Under the pieces are notes generated by a model, which worked only from the letters and a program-made list of their open reading frames with translations, had not been told where the DNA came from and ran no database searches. This document shows positions 1 to 6,493 of a stretch of 15,963 nucleotides of DNA, one piece after another. Numbering within the stretch: position 1 is the first letter of the stretch; every line of letters starts with the position of its first letter. A program made the translations under genes and the position numbers. The stretch comes from a bacterium (GTDB lineage Bacteria > Hinthialibacterota > Hinthialibacteria > OLB16). The stretch is taken from positions 1-15,963 of the forward strand of contig JAJVIK010000030.1 of the NCBI GenBank assembly GCA_022072055.1. The letters are read 5' to 3'.

Positions 1-315
1 GAGCACGAGGTCTTCTGCTGCCTGTGGCTCGACAACCGTCATCGGGTGATTGCCTGTGACGAGCTGTTCCGCGGGACCATCGACGGTGCCAGCGTCCACC
101 CCCGGGAGGTGGTCAAGCAGGCGCTGGTGCAGAACGCCGCGGCGGTCATTCTGGCGCACAACCACCCGTCCGGCGTGGCCGAGCCCAGCCACGCGGATGA
201 GCTGATCACGCAGCGTCTGAAGGATGCCCTGGCCATCGTGGACATCCGCGTTCTGGACCATCTGATCGTGGCCGGCGACCAGGTGGTGTCGCTCGCGGAA
301 CGCGGGGTGTTGTAG
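1..315 (+). CDS. radC: RadC/JAB-domain protein, 3' part (5' end outside window)
   Basis: The reading frame is open from base 1 and ends at the TAG at 313-315, so only the C-terminal ~104 residues are present. They are the JAB/MPN metalloprotease-like domain typical of RadC: the run HNHPSG followed by E-P-S-H-A-D fits the JAMM signature HxH-x7-S-x2-D, preceded by the family-typical F-R-G-T-I-D and H-P-R-E-V-V segment. An internal GTG at 46 is not the true start, because the domain is continuous upstream of it. RadC-like proteins are common on integrative elements and plasmids. Their molecular role is not settled, and the old link to DNA repair is doubtful. The neighbouring oriT-like region and mob genes fit an island setting. 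Family assignment is secure, function is not. Confidence 0.93.
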   Translation, partial: EHEVFCCLWLDNRHRVIACDELFRGTIDGASVHPREVVKQALVQNAAAVILAHNHPSGVAEPSHADELITQRLKDALAIVDIRVLDHLIVAGDQVVSLAERGVL

Positions 316-326
316 CCCGAATGAGC

Positions 327-356
327 GGGGAGGGGCGGCGGTTGTCGCTCCTCCCT
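327..356 (+). terminator. Hairpin downstream of radC, possible terminator
   Basis: The arms 327-337 (GGGGAGGGGCG) and 346-356 (CGCTCCTCCCT) can pair over 11 positions, two of them G-T, with an 8-nt loop, 11 bases after the radC stop. Only a broken T-rich stretch (GATTTCTTT) follows, so it is not a textbook intrinsic terminator. It could instead be a structure belonging to the transfer-origin region. Confidence 0.35.
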
Positions 357-467
357 GCTAGTGATTTCTTTCCGAAGTGGCGAAGTCGGCGGAGCGGAGC
401 GGGAGGAGTGGAGACGACGGGGAGTGGCTTCGGGGCGCGGATTTGCGGCGAGGTTAGGGGGGCATTT

Positions 468-500
468 CGCTTGAAACGCAGGATAGCCTGCGGCTTAGCG
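468..500 (-). other. Candidate origin of transfer (oriT) with IncP-like nick motif
   Basis: On the minus strand, bases 485-478 read TATCCTGC, which matches the nick-region consensus of IncP/MOBP transfer origins (YATCCTG, cut before the following pyrimidine). The motif lies in a short inverted repeat, GCAGG (478-482) with CCTGC (487-491) around ATAG, bracketed by CGCT (468-471) and AGCG (497-500). It sits 20-50 bp upstream of the mobC-like gene and the relaxase gene, the usual place for an oriT. A nick between 479 and 478 would make the DNA left of the site (radC side) enter first and the mob genes last. The match and position are seen. Function is inferred from motif and context. Confidence 0.55.
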
Positions 501-519
501 TTGGGACACATTGTGACCC

Positions 520-1101
520 ATGAGTTGTACGGAAGTTATCAAGGCCCGCGTGACTGCGGAGATGAAGCGAGAGATCGCGGTGGCGGCCGCGCGTGAGATG
601 TTGACCGAGTCGGCCTGGCTCAAGCGGCTGCTTGTCCGGGAGATTCGGGCGGCTCGTGATTCGGCCGCGACACAGTCGGTGCCGCGTCGCGTCGATGTGG
701 TGCGGCGTCATGGCGGACACCGAGGCGGTCCCTGCGAGCGCCCAATCCTGATCCGGCTGCGGACCGAGGATCGCCTGCTCCTGGACGCGCGATCAGAGGC
801 CCGTGGGATGCGCGCGGCGACCTATGTCGCGGTCCTTACCCGAAGCCACCTCCGCCGGCTGGCGCCGCTGCCCAAGGATGAATTGCTGGCGCTCCGGCGC
901 AGCATCGGCGAGCTGGCAGCGATCGGCCGCAACCTCAACCAGATCGCCAGGGCCGCCAACGACGGAGGGCGTCTCCCCGGTTCGGCGCGCGAGGAGTTCC
1001 GGGGGATGCTCAAAGTCTGTGAGGCGCTGCGCGACAACACGAAGGGGCTGCTGAAGGCGAACCTCACGAGCTGGGAGAGCGGGCATGGCGAAGACATTTA
1101 G
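520..1101 (+). CDS. mobC: MobC-like plasmid/island mobilization accessory protein
   Basis: The 193-aa product carries the MobC-family signature near its C-terminal half: the run from L125 through I135, G-R-N-L-N-Q-I-A-R-A-A-N (residues 136-147), typical of relaxosome accessory proteins that help the relaxase open DNA at oriT. Residues about 5-45 and 74-113 each look like a ribbon-helix-helix DNA-binding unit (short strand such as VIKARVT or ILIRLRT followed by two helices), so the protein may have two such units in tandem. The ATG at 520 has only a weak, distant Shine-Dalgarno-like GGGA. The gene overlaps the relaxase start by 17 bp, implying translational coupling. The candidate oriT lies directly upstream. 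The family call is confident; the double RHH reading is inference. Confidence 0.85.
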   Translation: MSCTEVIKARVTAEMKREIAVAAAREMLTESAWLKRLLVREIRAARDSAATQSVPRRVDVVRRHGGHRGGPCERPILIRLRTEDRLLLDARSEARGMRAATYVAVLTRSHLRRLAPLPKDELLALRRSIGELAAIGRNLNQIARAANDGGRLPGSAREEFRGMLKVCEALRDNTKGLLKANLTSWESGHGEDI

Positions 1102-2068
1102 GCTCCCCAAGGAGGAGCCACTGCTGAACATCGCGAGTTACGCGCGGGGCGGGCCGCGGGCGGCAGACCGGCTGACGCCGTCGCAGATCGAGCAGATCCG
1201 CCTGACCGTCAACCGCGCGCCTGAGGCAGTCGTGAAGGTACTGCCCCGGAGCAGCAACGACCTGAAGGCCGTCGGCAAGCACATCGACTACATCGGTCGG
1301 CGGGGGAACCTGGAACTGGAGGGCGATGACGGAGAGCGGCTGCAGGGGCGCGTCGCAGATGCGTTGCTGAACGACTGGGATCTCGACGTTGATGACGTGA
1401 GACGGCAAGGGAGCCTCGCCGCTGCGAGCCAACGAACTCCCCCGAAACTGGTCCACAAACTGATGTTCTCGATGCCACCAGGCACGCCTCCCCAGAAGAT
1501 GCTCTCGGCGGTGCGCAACCTCGCGCGAGAGGAGTTCTATGGGCAGCATCGGTACGCGATGGTGCTGCACACGGACGAGCCACATCCGCACGTACATCTG
1601 GTCCTCAAGGCGATGAGCGAGCAGGGAGTGCGGCTCAACATCAAGAAGGCGACCCTGCGGCACTGGCGATCGCAGTTCGCGAGTCACCTGCGCGGATTGG
1701 GCGTGGCGGCGAATGCGACCGAGCGTGCGGTTCGCGGAGAAAGTCGAAGCGCCAAGAAGGATGGAATCTACCGGGCGAGCTTAAGAGGCGATTCGTCCTT
1801 CATTCGAGCACGTGTCGAGTCAATAGCTGTAGAGTTGGTTAGCGGCGTCGTCAGACCGCAATCTGGCAAGCAATCGCTGATGAAGACCCGGAGCAACGTC
1901 GCAGATGGGTGGAGGGGCGTTGCACACATTTTGGATCGTAGTGGTGAGGTTGGCCTTGCCGCTGACGTTGCTAGGTTCTCTCGAGCGCTGCGCGACCCTG
2001 CTACCGACAGGGATCGGATTGCCGAAGAGTTAACAGCCAATTCGCGTTCTCGACTCCGTCAGCTGTAA
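1085..2068 (+). CDS. MOBP-type relaxase (mobilization nuclease), 3' end altered by IS insertion
   Basis: This 327-aa protein matches relaxase/mobilization nucleases, which nick one strand at oriT and stay covalently bound to the 5' end through a tyrosine. The metal-binding histidine motif is clear: H162-x-D164 followed by H167-P-H169-V-H171. The likely catalytic tyrosine is Y69 in the H-I-D-Y-I-G-R-R-G segment. The ATG at 1085 has a GGGAG about 8 nt upstream and overlaps mobC. The stop codon TAA (2066-2068) is not native: bases from 2064 belong to the IS481 left end. Joining the sequence across one copy of the 7-bp duplication restores a frame that reads P-P-T-M-S-R-G-A-R and stops at 3266-3268. 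So nine native residues were replaced by one leucine, and the enzyme is probably still active. The part after residue ~235 is visibly less GC-rich than the front. Confidence 0.9.
   Translation: MAKTFRLPKEEPLLNIASYARGGPRAADRLTPSQIEQIRLTVNRAPEAVVKVLPRSSNDLKAVGKHIDYIGRRGNLELEGDDGERLQGRVADALLNDWDLDVDDVRRQGSLAAASQRTPPKLVHKLMFSMPPGTPPQKMLSAVRNLAREEFYGQHRYAMVLHTDEPHPHVHLVLKAMSEQGVRLNIKKATLRHWRSQFASHLRGLGVAANATERAVRGESRSAKKDGIYRASLRGDSSFIRARVESIAVELVSGVVRPQSGKQSLMKTRSNVADGWRGVAHILDRSGEVGLAADVARFSRALRDPATDRDRIAEELTANSRSRLRQL
2057..2063. repeat. 7-bp target-site duplication, left copy (pair at 3233-3239)
   Basis: CGTCAGC directly abuts the left IS481 terminus, and the identical CGTCAGC lies at 3233-3239 directly after the right terminus. 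A perfect 7-bp direct repeat at both borders is the footprint of transposition, and its intactness suggests a fairly recent insertion. Confidence 0.9.
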
Positions 2069-2088
2069 TAGCTACGACTTGATCTGAC
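2064..2088 (+). repeat. IS481 left terminal inverted repeat
   Basis: Starts TGTAATAGCTACGACTTGAT and is matched by the reverse complement of 3208-3232, which starts TGTCCTAACTACGACTCGAT. There are 21 identities in 25 positions. The TAA at positions 3-5 of the repeat is the in-frame stop of the relaxase gene. Confidence 0.88.
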
Positions 2089-2125
2089 ATTATCATGATG
2101 CATGAAGATGCGCAGGAGAAGTCAG

Positions 2126-3196
2126 ATGACGAGCGAGCAGAAAATCATCAAGAACAAGGTAGGGTTGCTGAAGCTGGCGCAGACGCTGGGGAGCGTCTCG
2201 GAGGCGTGCAAGGTCATGGGGTTCAGTCGCGATAGCTTCTATCGCTTCAAGGAACTGCACGAGCAGGGCGGCGAAGCCGCGCTGGTGGAGCTGTCGCGCA
2301 AGAAGCCGAATCTGCGCAACCGGATCGATCCGGCGATCGAAGCTGCGGTGGTGGCTTTCGCCCTCGAACAACCGGCTTACGGGCAGGTGCGTGTCTCGAA
2401 CGAGCTGCGTAAGCGGGGTAGCAGCGTGTCGCCTGCGGGGGTTCGAACGATCTGGCTGCGCAACGATCTGGAGAAGTTCGAGAAGCGTCTGAAGGCGTTG
2501 TCCGCCAAAGTGGCGCAGGACGGTTTGATTCTGACCGAGGATCAGGTTCGAGCCCTGGAGAAGGCTCGCGAGGAGAAGGCGGCGCACGGGGAGATCGAGA
2601 CCGAGCATCCTGGGTATCTGGGCGCCCAGGACACGTACTACGTCGGCACGCTGAAGGGCGTGGGCCGCATTTACCAGCAAACCTTCATCGATACCTACAG
2701 CAAGGTGGCGATGGCGAAGTTGTATGACCGCAAGCACGCCATCACGGCGGCCGACATGCTCAACGATCGCGTGCTGCCGTTCTTCGATGAGCAGGGCGTG
2801 CCGTTGCTGCGGATCCTGACGGATCGGGGGAGCGAATTCTGTGGCAATCGGGAGTCGCACGAGTACGTGTTGTATCTGGACCTGGAGAACATCGAGCACA
2901 CGCGCACGAAGGTGAAGAGCCCGCAGACCAACGGCATCTGCGAGCGCTTCCACCTGACGATGAGGAACGAGTTCTACGCCAGCGCATTCCGGCGCAAGCT
3001 CTACCGCTCGATCGATGAGCTGCAGGCAGATGTCGATGCGTGGATCGCGAGTTACAATACCGAGCGGACGCACTCGGGGAAGTACTGCTACGGCAAGACA
3101 CCGATGCAGACCTTCCTCGATAGCAAGAGGCTCTCTGACGAAAAGCAACTGGATCGGACATCGCCGACAGTGAACGAAAACCGAGTGGCCGCGTAA
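2126..3196 (+). CDS. IS481-family DDE transposase
   Basis: The 356-aa product (from the ATG at 2126) has an N-terminal helix-turn-helix region (residues about 10-60, [15 protein letters not shown]) and an rve/integrase-core domain with DDE residues D169 (A-Q-D-T-Y-Y), D233 (L-T-D-R-G-S-E-F) and E273 (N-G-I-C-E-R-F-H). Length is normal for IS481 transposases. In-frame ATGs lie further upstream at 2102 and 2108, but only 2126 has a good ribosome site (AGGAG at 2114-2118, 7 nt away). No frameshift or premature stop is visible, so the element is probably active. Confidence 0.93.
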   Translation: MTSEQKIIKNKVGLLKLAQTLGSVSEACKVMGFSRDSFYRFKELHEQGGEAALVELSRKKPNLRNRIDPAIEAAVVAFALEQPAYGQVRVSNELRKRGSSVSPAGVRTIWLRNDLEKFEKRLKALSAKVAQDGLILTEDQVRALEKAREEKAAHGEIETEHPGYLGAQDTYYVGTLKGVGRIYQQTFIDTYSKVAMAKLYDRKHAITAADMLNDRVLPFFDEQGVPLLRILTDRGSEFCGNRESHEYVLYLDLENIEHTRTKVKSPQTNGICERFHLTMRNEFYASAFRRKLYRSIDELQADVDAWIASYNTERTHSGKYCYGKTPMQTFLDSKRLSDEKQLDRTSPTVNENRVAA

Positions 3197-3207
3197 TCGG
3201 CCTGTCC

Positions 3208-3232
3208 GTCAGATCGAGTCGTAGTTAGGACA
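3208..3232 (-). repeat. IS481 right terminal inverted repeat
   Basis: The reverse complement starts TGTCCTAACTACGACTCGAT and matches the left repeat at 21 of 25 positions. It is followed immediately by the second CGTCAGC target copy. Confidence 0.88.
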
Positions 3233-3239
3233 CGTCAGC
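3233..3239. repeat. 7-bp target-site duplication, right copy
   Basis: CGTCAGC, identical to 2057-2063. It is followed by the displaced native end of the relaxase gene, which in the original frame continues CCT-CCA-ACG-ATG and stops with TAA at 3266-3268. Confidence 0.9.
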
Positions 3240-3495
3240 CTCCAACGATGAGCAGGGGGGCTCGCTAACCGCGAACAATCGGCGCCACGCACCTATCGAA
3301 AGATATCCCATATTCGATGCATCAGTCCGTCATTGGTCTTACCGCCAGCGTCCGCTACCCAGCGACGGAACTTGCCAATTCCGCGGAACAAAGACCGTAG
3401 AGAGATGGCCGGCTCGGTAGGAGTTGTACGCGCAGTCGGATCCCTGCTCGCCAATTTGATCTACCGCGAAGGCCGAAAATGTGTCGGTGCGTCCT
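3240..3495. other. Gap between IS481 and the Ubl operon; possible small minus-strand ORF remnant
   Basis: The first 29 bp are the severed native 3' end of the relaxase reading frame (stop at 3266-3268). On the minus strand a 53-codon frame from a TTG at 3454 to a TAG at 3293 ends with F-R-R-W-V-A-D-A-G-G-K-T-N-D-G-L-M-H-R-I-W, which looks protein-like. A second frame (minus, 3560 to 3339) overlaps both it and DUF6527. Neither has a ribosome site or a recognisable family, and the two together could be one gene broken by a frameshift. I see no terminator, RNA or strong promoter. Called non-coding with a possible gene remnant. Confidence 0.25.
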
Positions 3496-3900
3496 TTAAA
3501 GAAATCCTTGGTGTCGCGATCTACCATGCGAAGCACGATCTGTGGGAGGTGGCTGGCCACGTCCGACCCACATGAGGTGGCCGCGGCGAATCCAAAAGTG
3601 GCTGTAGCAACCTACGCTCCGCCAAATCGAAGGCGATATTGTGAGGCGCCCGTCCTGATACTGGCGCGCTCGCCACAGAGGCGGACCAGGAGGAACTAAG
3701 TTTAGGTGAATGACAGCGTGGCAACCACAGGGGCAAATCAGCGCGACTTGCCAATAGTGACCATCCTCACCGACCAGATAGATCAGTCCAGCGTCAAGTT
3801 GCTCCGGCACGTCCGAAACCGTAAGTGTGACAAATGACGGCTTGACATCGCGTCGCAGGAGGCTCCGTAGGGAATCGCGCAAAGCGCGGAAAATATTCAC
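3496..3900 (-). CDS. DUF6527-type zinc-binding protein of a ubiquitin-like operon
   Basis: The 134-aa product has the features I associate with DUF6527, a family found with bacterial ubiquitin-like E1/E2 genes. After an N-terminal part there is an I-C-P-C-G-C-H cluster (C56, C58, C60), then H-L-N-L, a tryptophan region, T-I-S-P-S-I-W (87-93), and G-C-Y-S-H-F-W-I (97-104) with C98 and H101. The Cys/His set suggests a bound zinc. The start is a GTG at 3900-3898, overlapping the JAB-E1 stop by 4 bp (GTGA), so translation is coupled. It is the last gene of the three-gene operon. Residues 113-134 look like a low-complexity tail and may reflect sequence drift. Biochemical role is not established; adaptor, substrate-binding or ligase-like roles are all open. 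Confidence 0.75.
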   Translation of the reverse strand: MNIFRALRDSLRSLLRRDVKPSFVTLTVSDVPEQLDAGLIYLVGEDGHYWQVALICPCGCHAVIHLNLVPPGPPLWRARQYQDGRLTISPSIWRSVGCYSHFWIRRGHLMWVGRGQPPPTDRASHGRSRHQGFL

Positions 3901-5294
3901 CGTGGCACGACCGGCTCGCTGAGCTGGGGCATACCTAACAATGGGTCGCAGTCCCCGAGTCCTACGAGCCTTTCGGAAATTGGCACAGGCGCTCGGTCTT
4001 CCTCATGATAGTGCTCGCCCTGAATGAAGCTCGTTCGAACTACTGCAAATTCTTCATTCGAACAATATCTGTAGGGATGCAGCCTCGCCAGAAACTCGTT
4101 TACGGCAGTCGCGGCGATTTGTGTATTGATGCTTATTACCGCCGGACGATCTTCGTTGACGCCACGTATGTATCGAGAACGAAGTTGCCGTTCGTATTCG
4201 GCGCGATCGGAATGCTGGAGCGCCTCGGACTGAAGTTGATCGCTCGAATACACTCGTCGGTCGCGAAGACTTGAAGAATCCGGCTGAATGTAGTGTACGG
4301 CGCCCGCTGCCTCGGATATCCCACCCTCGCCGTCCGCGTCCAATCGGACCCCCAGGTCGAAATAGGGGAGGCTGTAGTAACTGGCCAGTCTGTTCAGAAG
4401 GCTTCGCCCTCTCGCGCCGTCCATGCAGCCGAATACAACATCGCACTGCGCGACGGCGCGCACCGCCTCCGGGGTTGCAAGGTCTACACTCAGCAACTGA
4501 ACTTCCGTTCCCAATCCCATGCGGGCAATTGCCCTTCCCATTACTTCGGTCTTGCGGCGATTCATTACGGCGTCTTCGCGTGTTGCGTTATAGATCCGAT
4601 TCAGATTCTTGTCTTCGACGCGATCTGGGTCTACGAGAACGAGTCTGCCGACCCCGAGTCGCGCAAGCATTTCGATCAATGGGCTGCCAGTGCCAGAGCA
4701 ACCAATGACGGCAATCGACAGCTGTCGCAGTCGAGACACAGTGTCGCTGCCAAAAAGCTGTGCGTGTCGCTTGACGAAGCCAAGGTGGGGTTGCCGCTCG
4801 GAATAGTTCGACCAGAAATGCAAATCCGTGCCCGCAACGGAGACCAGGTCGACCGGCGCGAATCGTCCTTGCACATCAATCGTGCGCGCGAAAATCCGCC
4901 CACCAGGAACCATGATCGCACTGCAATGCAGGGAATCCGAGTCCATCCAACCGTATACGGAGCTGAAGAAGTCCCGATCTGAGCGATCGTCAGTATCCGA
5001 GAAGTCGGAGTAGCCGCCCGGGTGGGAGTGAATCTTGATGACGGCCCAATTCGAACGTGCAGCCCGCTCGAGTAACGGCACTACGCAGCTTGGTGCCCAG
5101 GTGACTTCGACCTCACTGCGCCGACACGAGGCGTGCGGAACAAGGAAGATCTCGTGGGCCGTTAGCGTGGTGGCATCTCTCGCATTTGATCGGCCACAGG
5201 CCAATACAGCAACTGCCTCGTGGCCATCTCCCGGAAATAGGTGCCGTTCAAGCTGAGTGTGTTGTCGGCCGGTAAGTCGAAACTTGGTAACCAT
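3897..5294 (-). CDS. JAB (JAMM) protease - E1/ThiF fusion, bacterial ubiquitin-like activating enzyme
   Basis: 465 aa with two domains. Residues about 10-150 are a JAB/JAMM metalloprotease: E26, then H89-S-H91 followed by seven residues, S99 and D102, an exact HxH-x7-S-x2-D fit. Residues about 180-405 are a ThiF/E1 adenylating domain: nucleotide loop G198-C-S-G-T-G203, D222 after the second strand, the N-L-N-R arginine finger (R233), K248, and C-M-D292-G. E1 domains adenylate the C-terminus of a ubiquitin-like protein, and JAB domains remove or process it. The ThiF/MoeB zinc CxxC pairs are absent, and no obvious E1 cysteine stands at the usual place; the stretch P-A-V-I-S-I-N-T (384-391) occupies that region instead. 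It starts 3 bp after the Ubl-E2 stop and overlaps DUF6527 by 4 bp, so the three genes form one tight operon. Confidence 0.93.
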   Translation of the reverse strand: MVTKFRLTGRQHTQLERHLFPGDGHEAVAVLACGRSNARDATTLTAHEIFLVPHASCRRSEVEVTWAPSCVVPLLERAARSNWAVIKIHSHPGGYSDFSDTDDRSDRDFFSSVYGWMDSDSLHCSAIMVPGGRIFARTIDVQGRFAPVDLVSVAGTDLHFWSNYSERQPHLGFVKRHAQLFGSDTVSRLRQLSIAVIGCSGTGSPLIEMLARLGVGRLVLVDPDRVEDKNLNRIYNATREDAVMNRRKTEVMGRAIARMGLGTEVQLLSVDLATPEAVRAVAQCDVVFGCMDGARGRSLLNRLASYYSLPYFDLGVRLDADGEGGISEAAGAVHYIQPDSSSLRDRRVYSSDQLQSEALQHSDRAEYERQLRSRYIRGVNEDRPAVISINTQIAATAVNEFLARLHPYRYCSNEEFAVVRTSFIQGEHYHEEDRAPVPISERLVGLGDCDPLLGMPQLSEPVVPR

Positions 5295-5297
5295 GGC

Positions 5298-6005
5298 TTA
5301 CCGCTTCTTGAGTTCATCAGCCAGCCAACCCCGGGCGTAAGCACAGTGGGTCGCAAGTCCATCCTCACCCGTGCGCCACGGATTTGCCGCCAGCCGGTGG
5401 CGGGACCACTGCTGGAATGTTCGGCCGTCGATGGTCTGCAGTGAGAGTGCATTGATGGTTTTGCCGTCTGCGCGGGACAGATGGGGCTCGAAGTAGACCA
5501 TGTCCAGCGCCGCGTCCGGGTATCCGCCGACAATCCGGATCGCTGCAATAGCGTGACTTGTATTGAAGCCCACTGGCAGCTCAAAGCGATGCAAAAGCAC
5601 CCATTGGGTGCCGCCGTCGACGATGGCCTCCCAACTTTCTCCACGACCTTCCAGGAACTCGAGGTCCTCAGGCGGTAGGCTGAATTGGCGCCGAAAGCCA
5701 AGCCCTTCGGTTGCCTCTCGTGGAACGGTCATAAAGCGCTCGACCCCTTTCGCGCGCAAGTCGACTTCCTGATCTGCTCCAATTGGGACAGGCGGGCCGC
5801 CGGTGACCTTTTGGGATAGCAGGTAGGTTTCTGGGGTCTTGCCAGCGAGCGCCAATATTTCCCGCCCCGTTGGCGTGGGGTTCGGCGTTTCATAGTGCGT
5901 GCGATCGATGCGGATGCGGTAGCGACGCGCCTTGGGTTTGTCCTTTCCAGCGCGGGCGTATTCCTCTACGTCTAGCAATTCCAGCTCTGCTTCTTCTGCT
6001 GACAT
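5298..6005 (-). CDS. Ubiquitin-like domain - E2 fusion (multiubiquitin / Prok-E2_E type)
   Basis: 235 aa from the ATG at 6005. Residues about 27-97 form a ubiquitin-like domain of the bacterial multiubiquitin type (Y-R-I-R-I-D-R start, T-G-R-E-I-L-A-L-A-G helix, G-V-E-R-F-M-T-V-P end). Residues about 107-235 resemble the E2 family E fold (F-S-L-P-P-E-D, L-P-V-G-F-N, G-Y-P-D-A-A-L-D-M, W-S-R-H-R-L, N-P-W-R-T-G-E-D). Only one Ubl copy is present. The only cysteine is C221, near the C-terminus and not at the canonical E2 active-site position. A longer frame starts at a TTG at 6074, but the ATG at 6005 has GGAG 9 nt upstream and gives a cleaner N-terminus. First gene of the operon, probably read from the divergent control region. 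Family call is good; mechanism unknown. Confidence 0.88.
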   Translation of the reverse strand: MSAEEAELELLDVEEYARAGKDKPKARRYRIRIDRTHYETPNPTPTGREILALAGKTPETYLLSQKVTGGPPVPIGADQEVDLRAKGVERFMTVPREATEGLGFRRQFSLPPEDLEFLEGRGESWEAIVDGGTQWVLLHRFELPVGFNTSHAIAAIRIVGGYPDAALDMVYFEPHLSRADGKTINALSLQTIDGRTFQQWSRHRLAANPWRTGEDGLATHCAYARGWLADELKKR

Positions 6006-6142
6006 GTGTGTTATCTCCAAGATTTCGTACCCAAAAAGTGTCGTGCAAACAATGACGATATCGTCTATAGTCAATTCCGAAAAATGGGCGCACCAATCAG
6101 GCCGCCCGCGTCATGGCGAACTATACGGAAACGTCTATAGCA
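6006..6142. promoter_or_regulatory. Divergent control region between the Ubl operon and the XRE gene
   Basis: This region separates the minus-strand Ubl-E2 gene from the plus-strand XRE gene. It holds a perfect 12-bp palindrome, GACGATATCGTC at 6054-6065, and the 9-mer CGTCTATAG twice in direct orientation, at 6062-6070 (overlapping the palindrome) and 6132-6140 (just before the alternative XRE start at 6143). TATAGT at 6066-6071 could be a -10 for the plus strand and TTGACT (6074-6069) a -35 for the minus strand, but neither has a good partner element. The likely binder is the XRE protein encoded alongside. Repeats are seen; operator function is inferred. Confidence 0.45.
6054..6065. repeat. 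12-bp perfect palindrome, candidate operator
   Basis: GACGATATCGTC reads the same on both strands. Dyad sites of this size between divergent genes are typical binding sites for homodimeric helix-turn-helix regulators, and the neighbouring gene encodes one. Confidence 0.5.
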
Positions 6143-6493
6143 ATGTCAACTGAAACGCTTTTTGCAGAGCGCCTGAAGTCTGCCCGAGAGACGAAGAAGC
6201 TAAGCCAGGCAGAACTCGCCAAGAGCGCCGGACTGCAGCCGTCGCATGTGTCTCATTTCGAGACCGGACGCCGGGCGCCATCGTCCGCAAACCTTCGGGC
6301 ATTGGCGGATGCGCTCGGCGTAACAACAGATTTTCTGTTGGGCCGCCAGTCGCGCCAAAGTATGGCGGGGCCGCGGCTGGATCAGGTCGTGACTTATGCC
6401 GAGCGGCTTTCCGAGTCCGATCTCGATGTTTTGGCGGCCTTCGCGGAGACGCTTGCGGAAAGACGCAAAGCTAGCGATCGGAAGAATCGCTAG
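6113..6493 (+). CDS. XRE/Cro-cI family helix-turn-helix regulator
   Basis: 126 aa with a canonical N-terminal HTH of the Cro/cI type at about residues 17-72: L-K-S-A-R-E-T-K-K-L-S-Q-A-E-L-A-K, then G-L-Q-P-S-H-V-S-H-F-E-T-G-R-R-A-P-S and L-A-D-A-L-G-V-T-T-D-F-L-L-G-R. The C-terminal ~45 residues are probably a helical dimerization tail. No sensor domain is seen. The start is uncertain: ATG 6113 gives the full frame, ATG 6143 gives a typical short N-terminus (M-S-T-E-T-L-F-A-E-R); neither has a strong ribosome site. It is divergent from the Ubl operon and upstream of the protease pair, so it is well placed to repress both units. That control is inference. Confidence 0.88.
   Translation: MANYTETSIAMSTETLFAERLKSARETKKLSQAELAKSAGLQPSHVSHFETGRRAPSSANLRALADALGVTTDFLLGRQSRQSMAGPRLDQVVTYAERLSESDLDVLAAFAETLAERRKASDRKNR

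Larger units (their letters stand above)
2064..3232 (+). mobile_element. Complete IS481-family insertion sequence (1169 bp)
   Basis: The element begins with TGT at 2064 and ends with ACA at 3232, as is usual for IS481. Its 25-bp terminal inverted repeats (2064-2088 and 3208-3232) match at 21 of 25 positions. It carries a single DDE transposase gene reading inward from the left end and is bordered by a perfect 7-bp target duplication. All parts needed for transposition look intact. It is inserted nine codons before the original end of the relaxase gene. I cannot assign an ISfinder name from sequence alone. Confidence 0.93.

Noticed and set aside
2093-3148. 351-aa minus-strand open frame opposite the IS481 transposase
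   Set aside because: The plus-strand frame has DDE residues, a ribosome site and IS borders; the antisense frame is composition-driven.
6006-6074. TTG start giving a 258-aa Ubl-E2 protein
   Set aside because: The ATG at 6005 has a GGAG ribosome site at good spacing, and the extra 23 residues would cover the palindrome in the control region.
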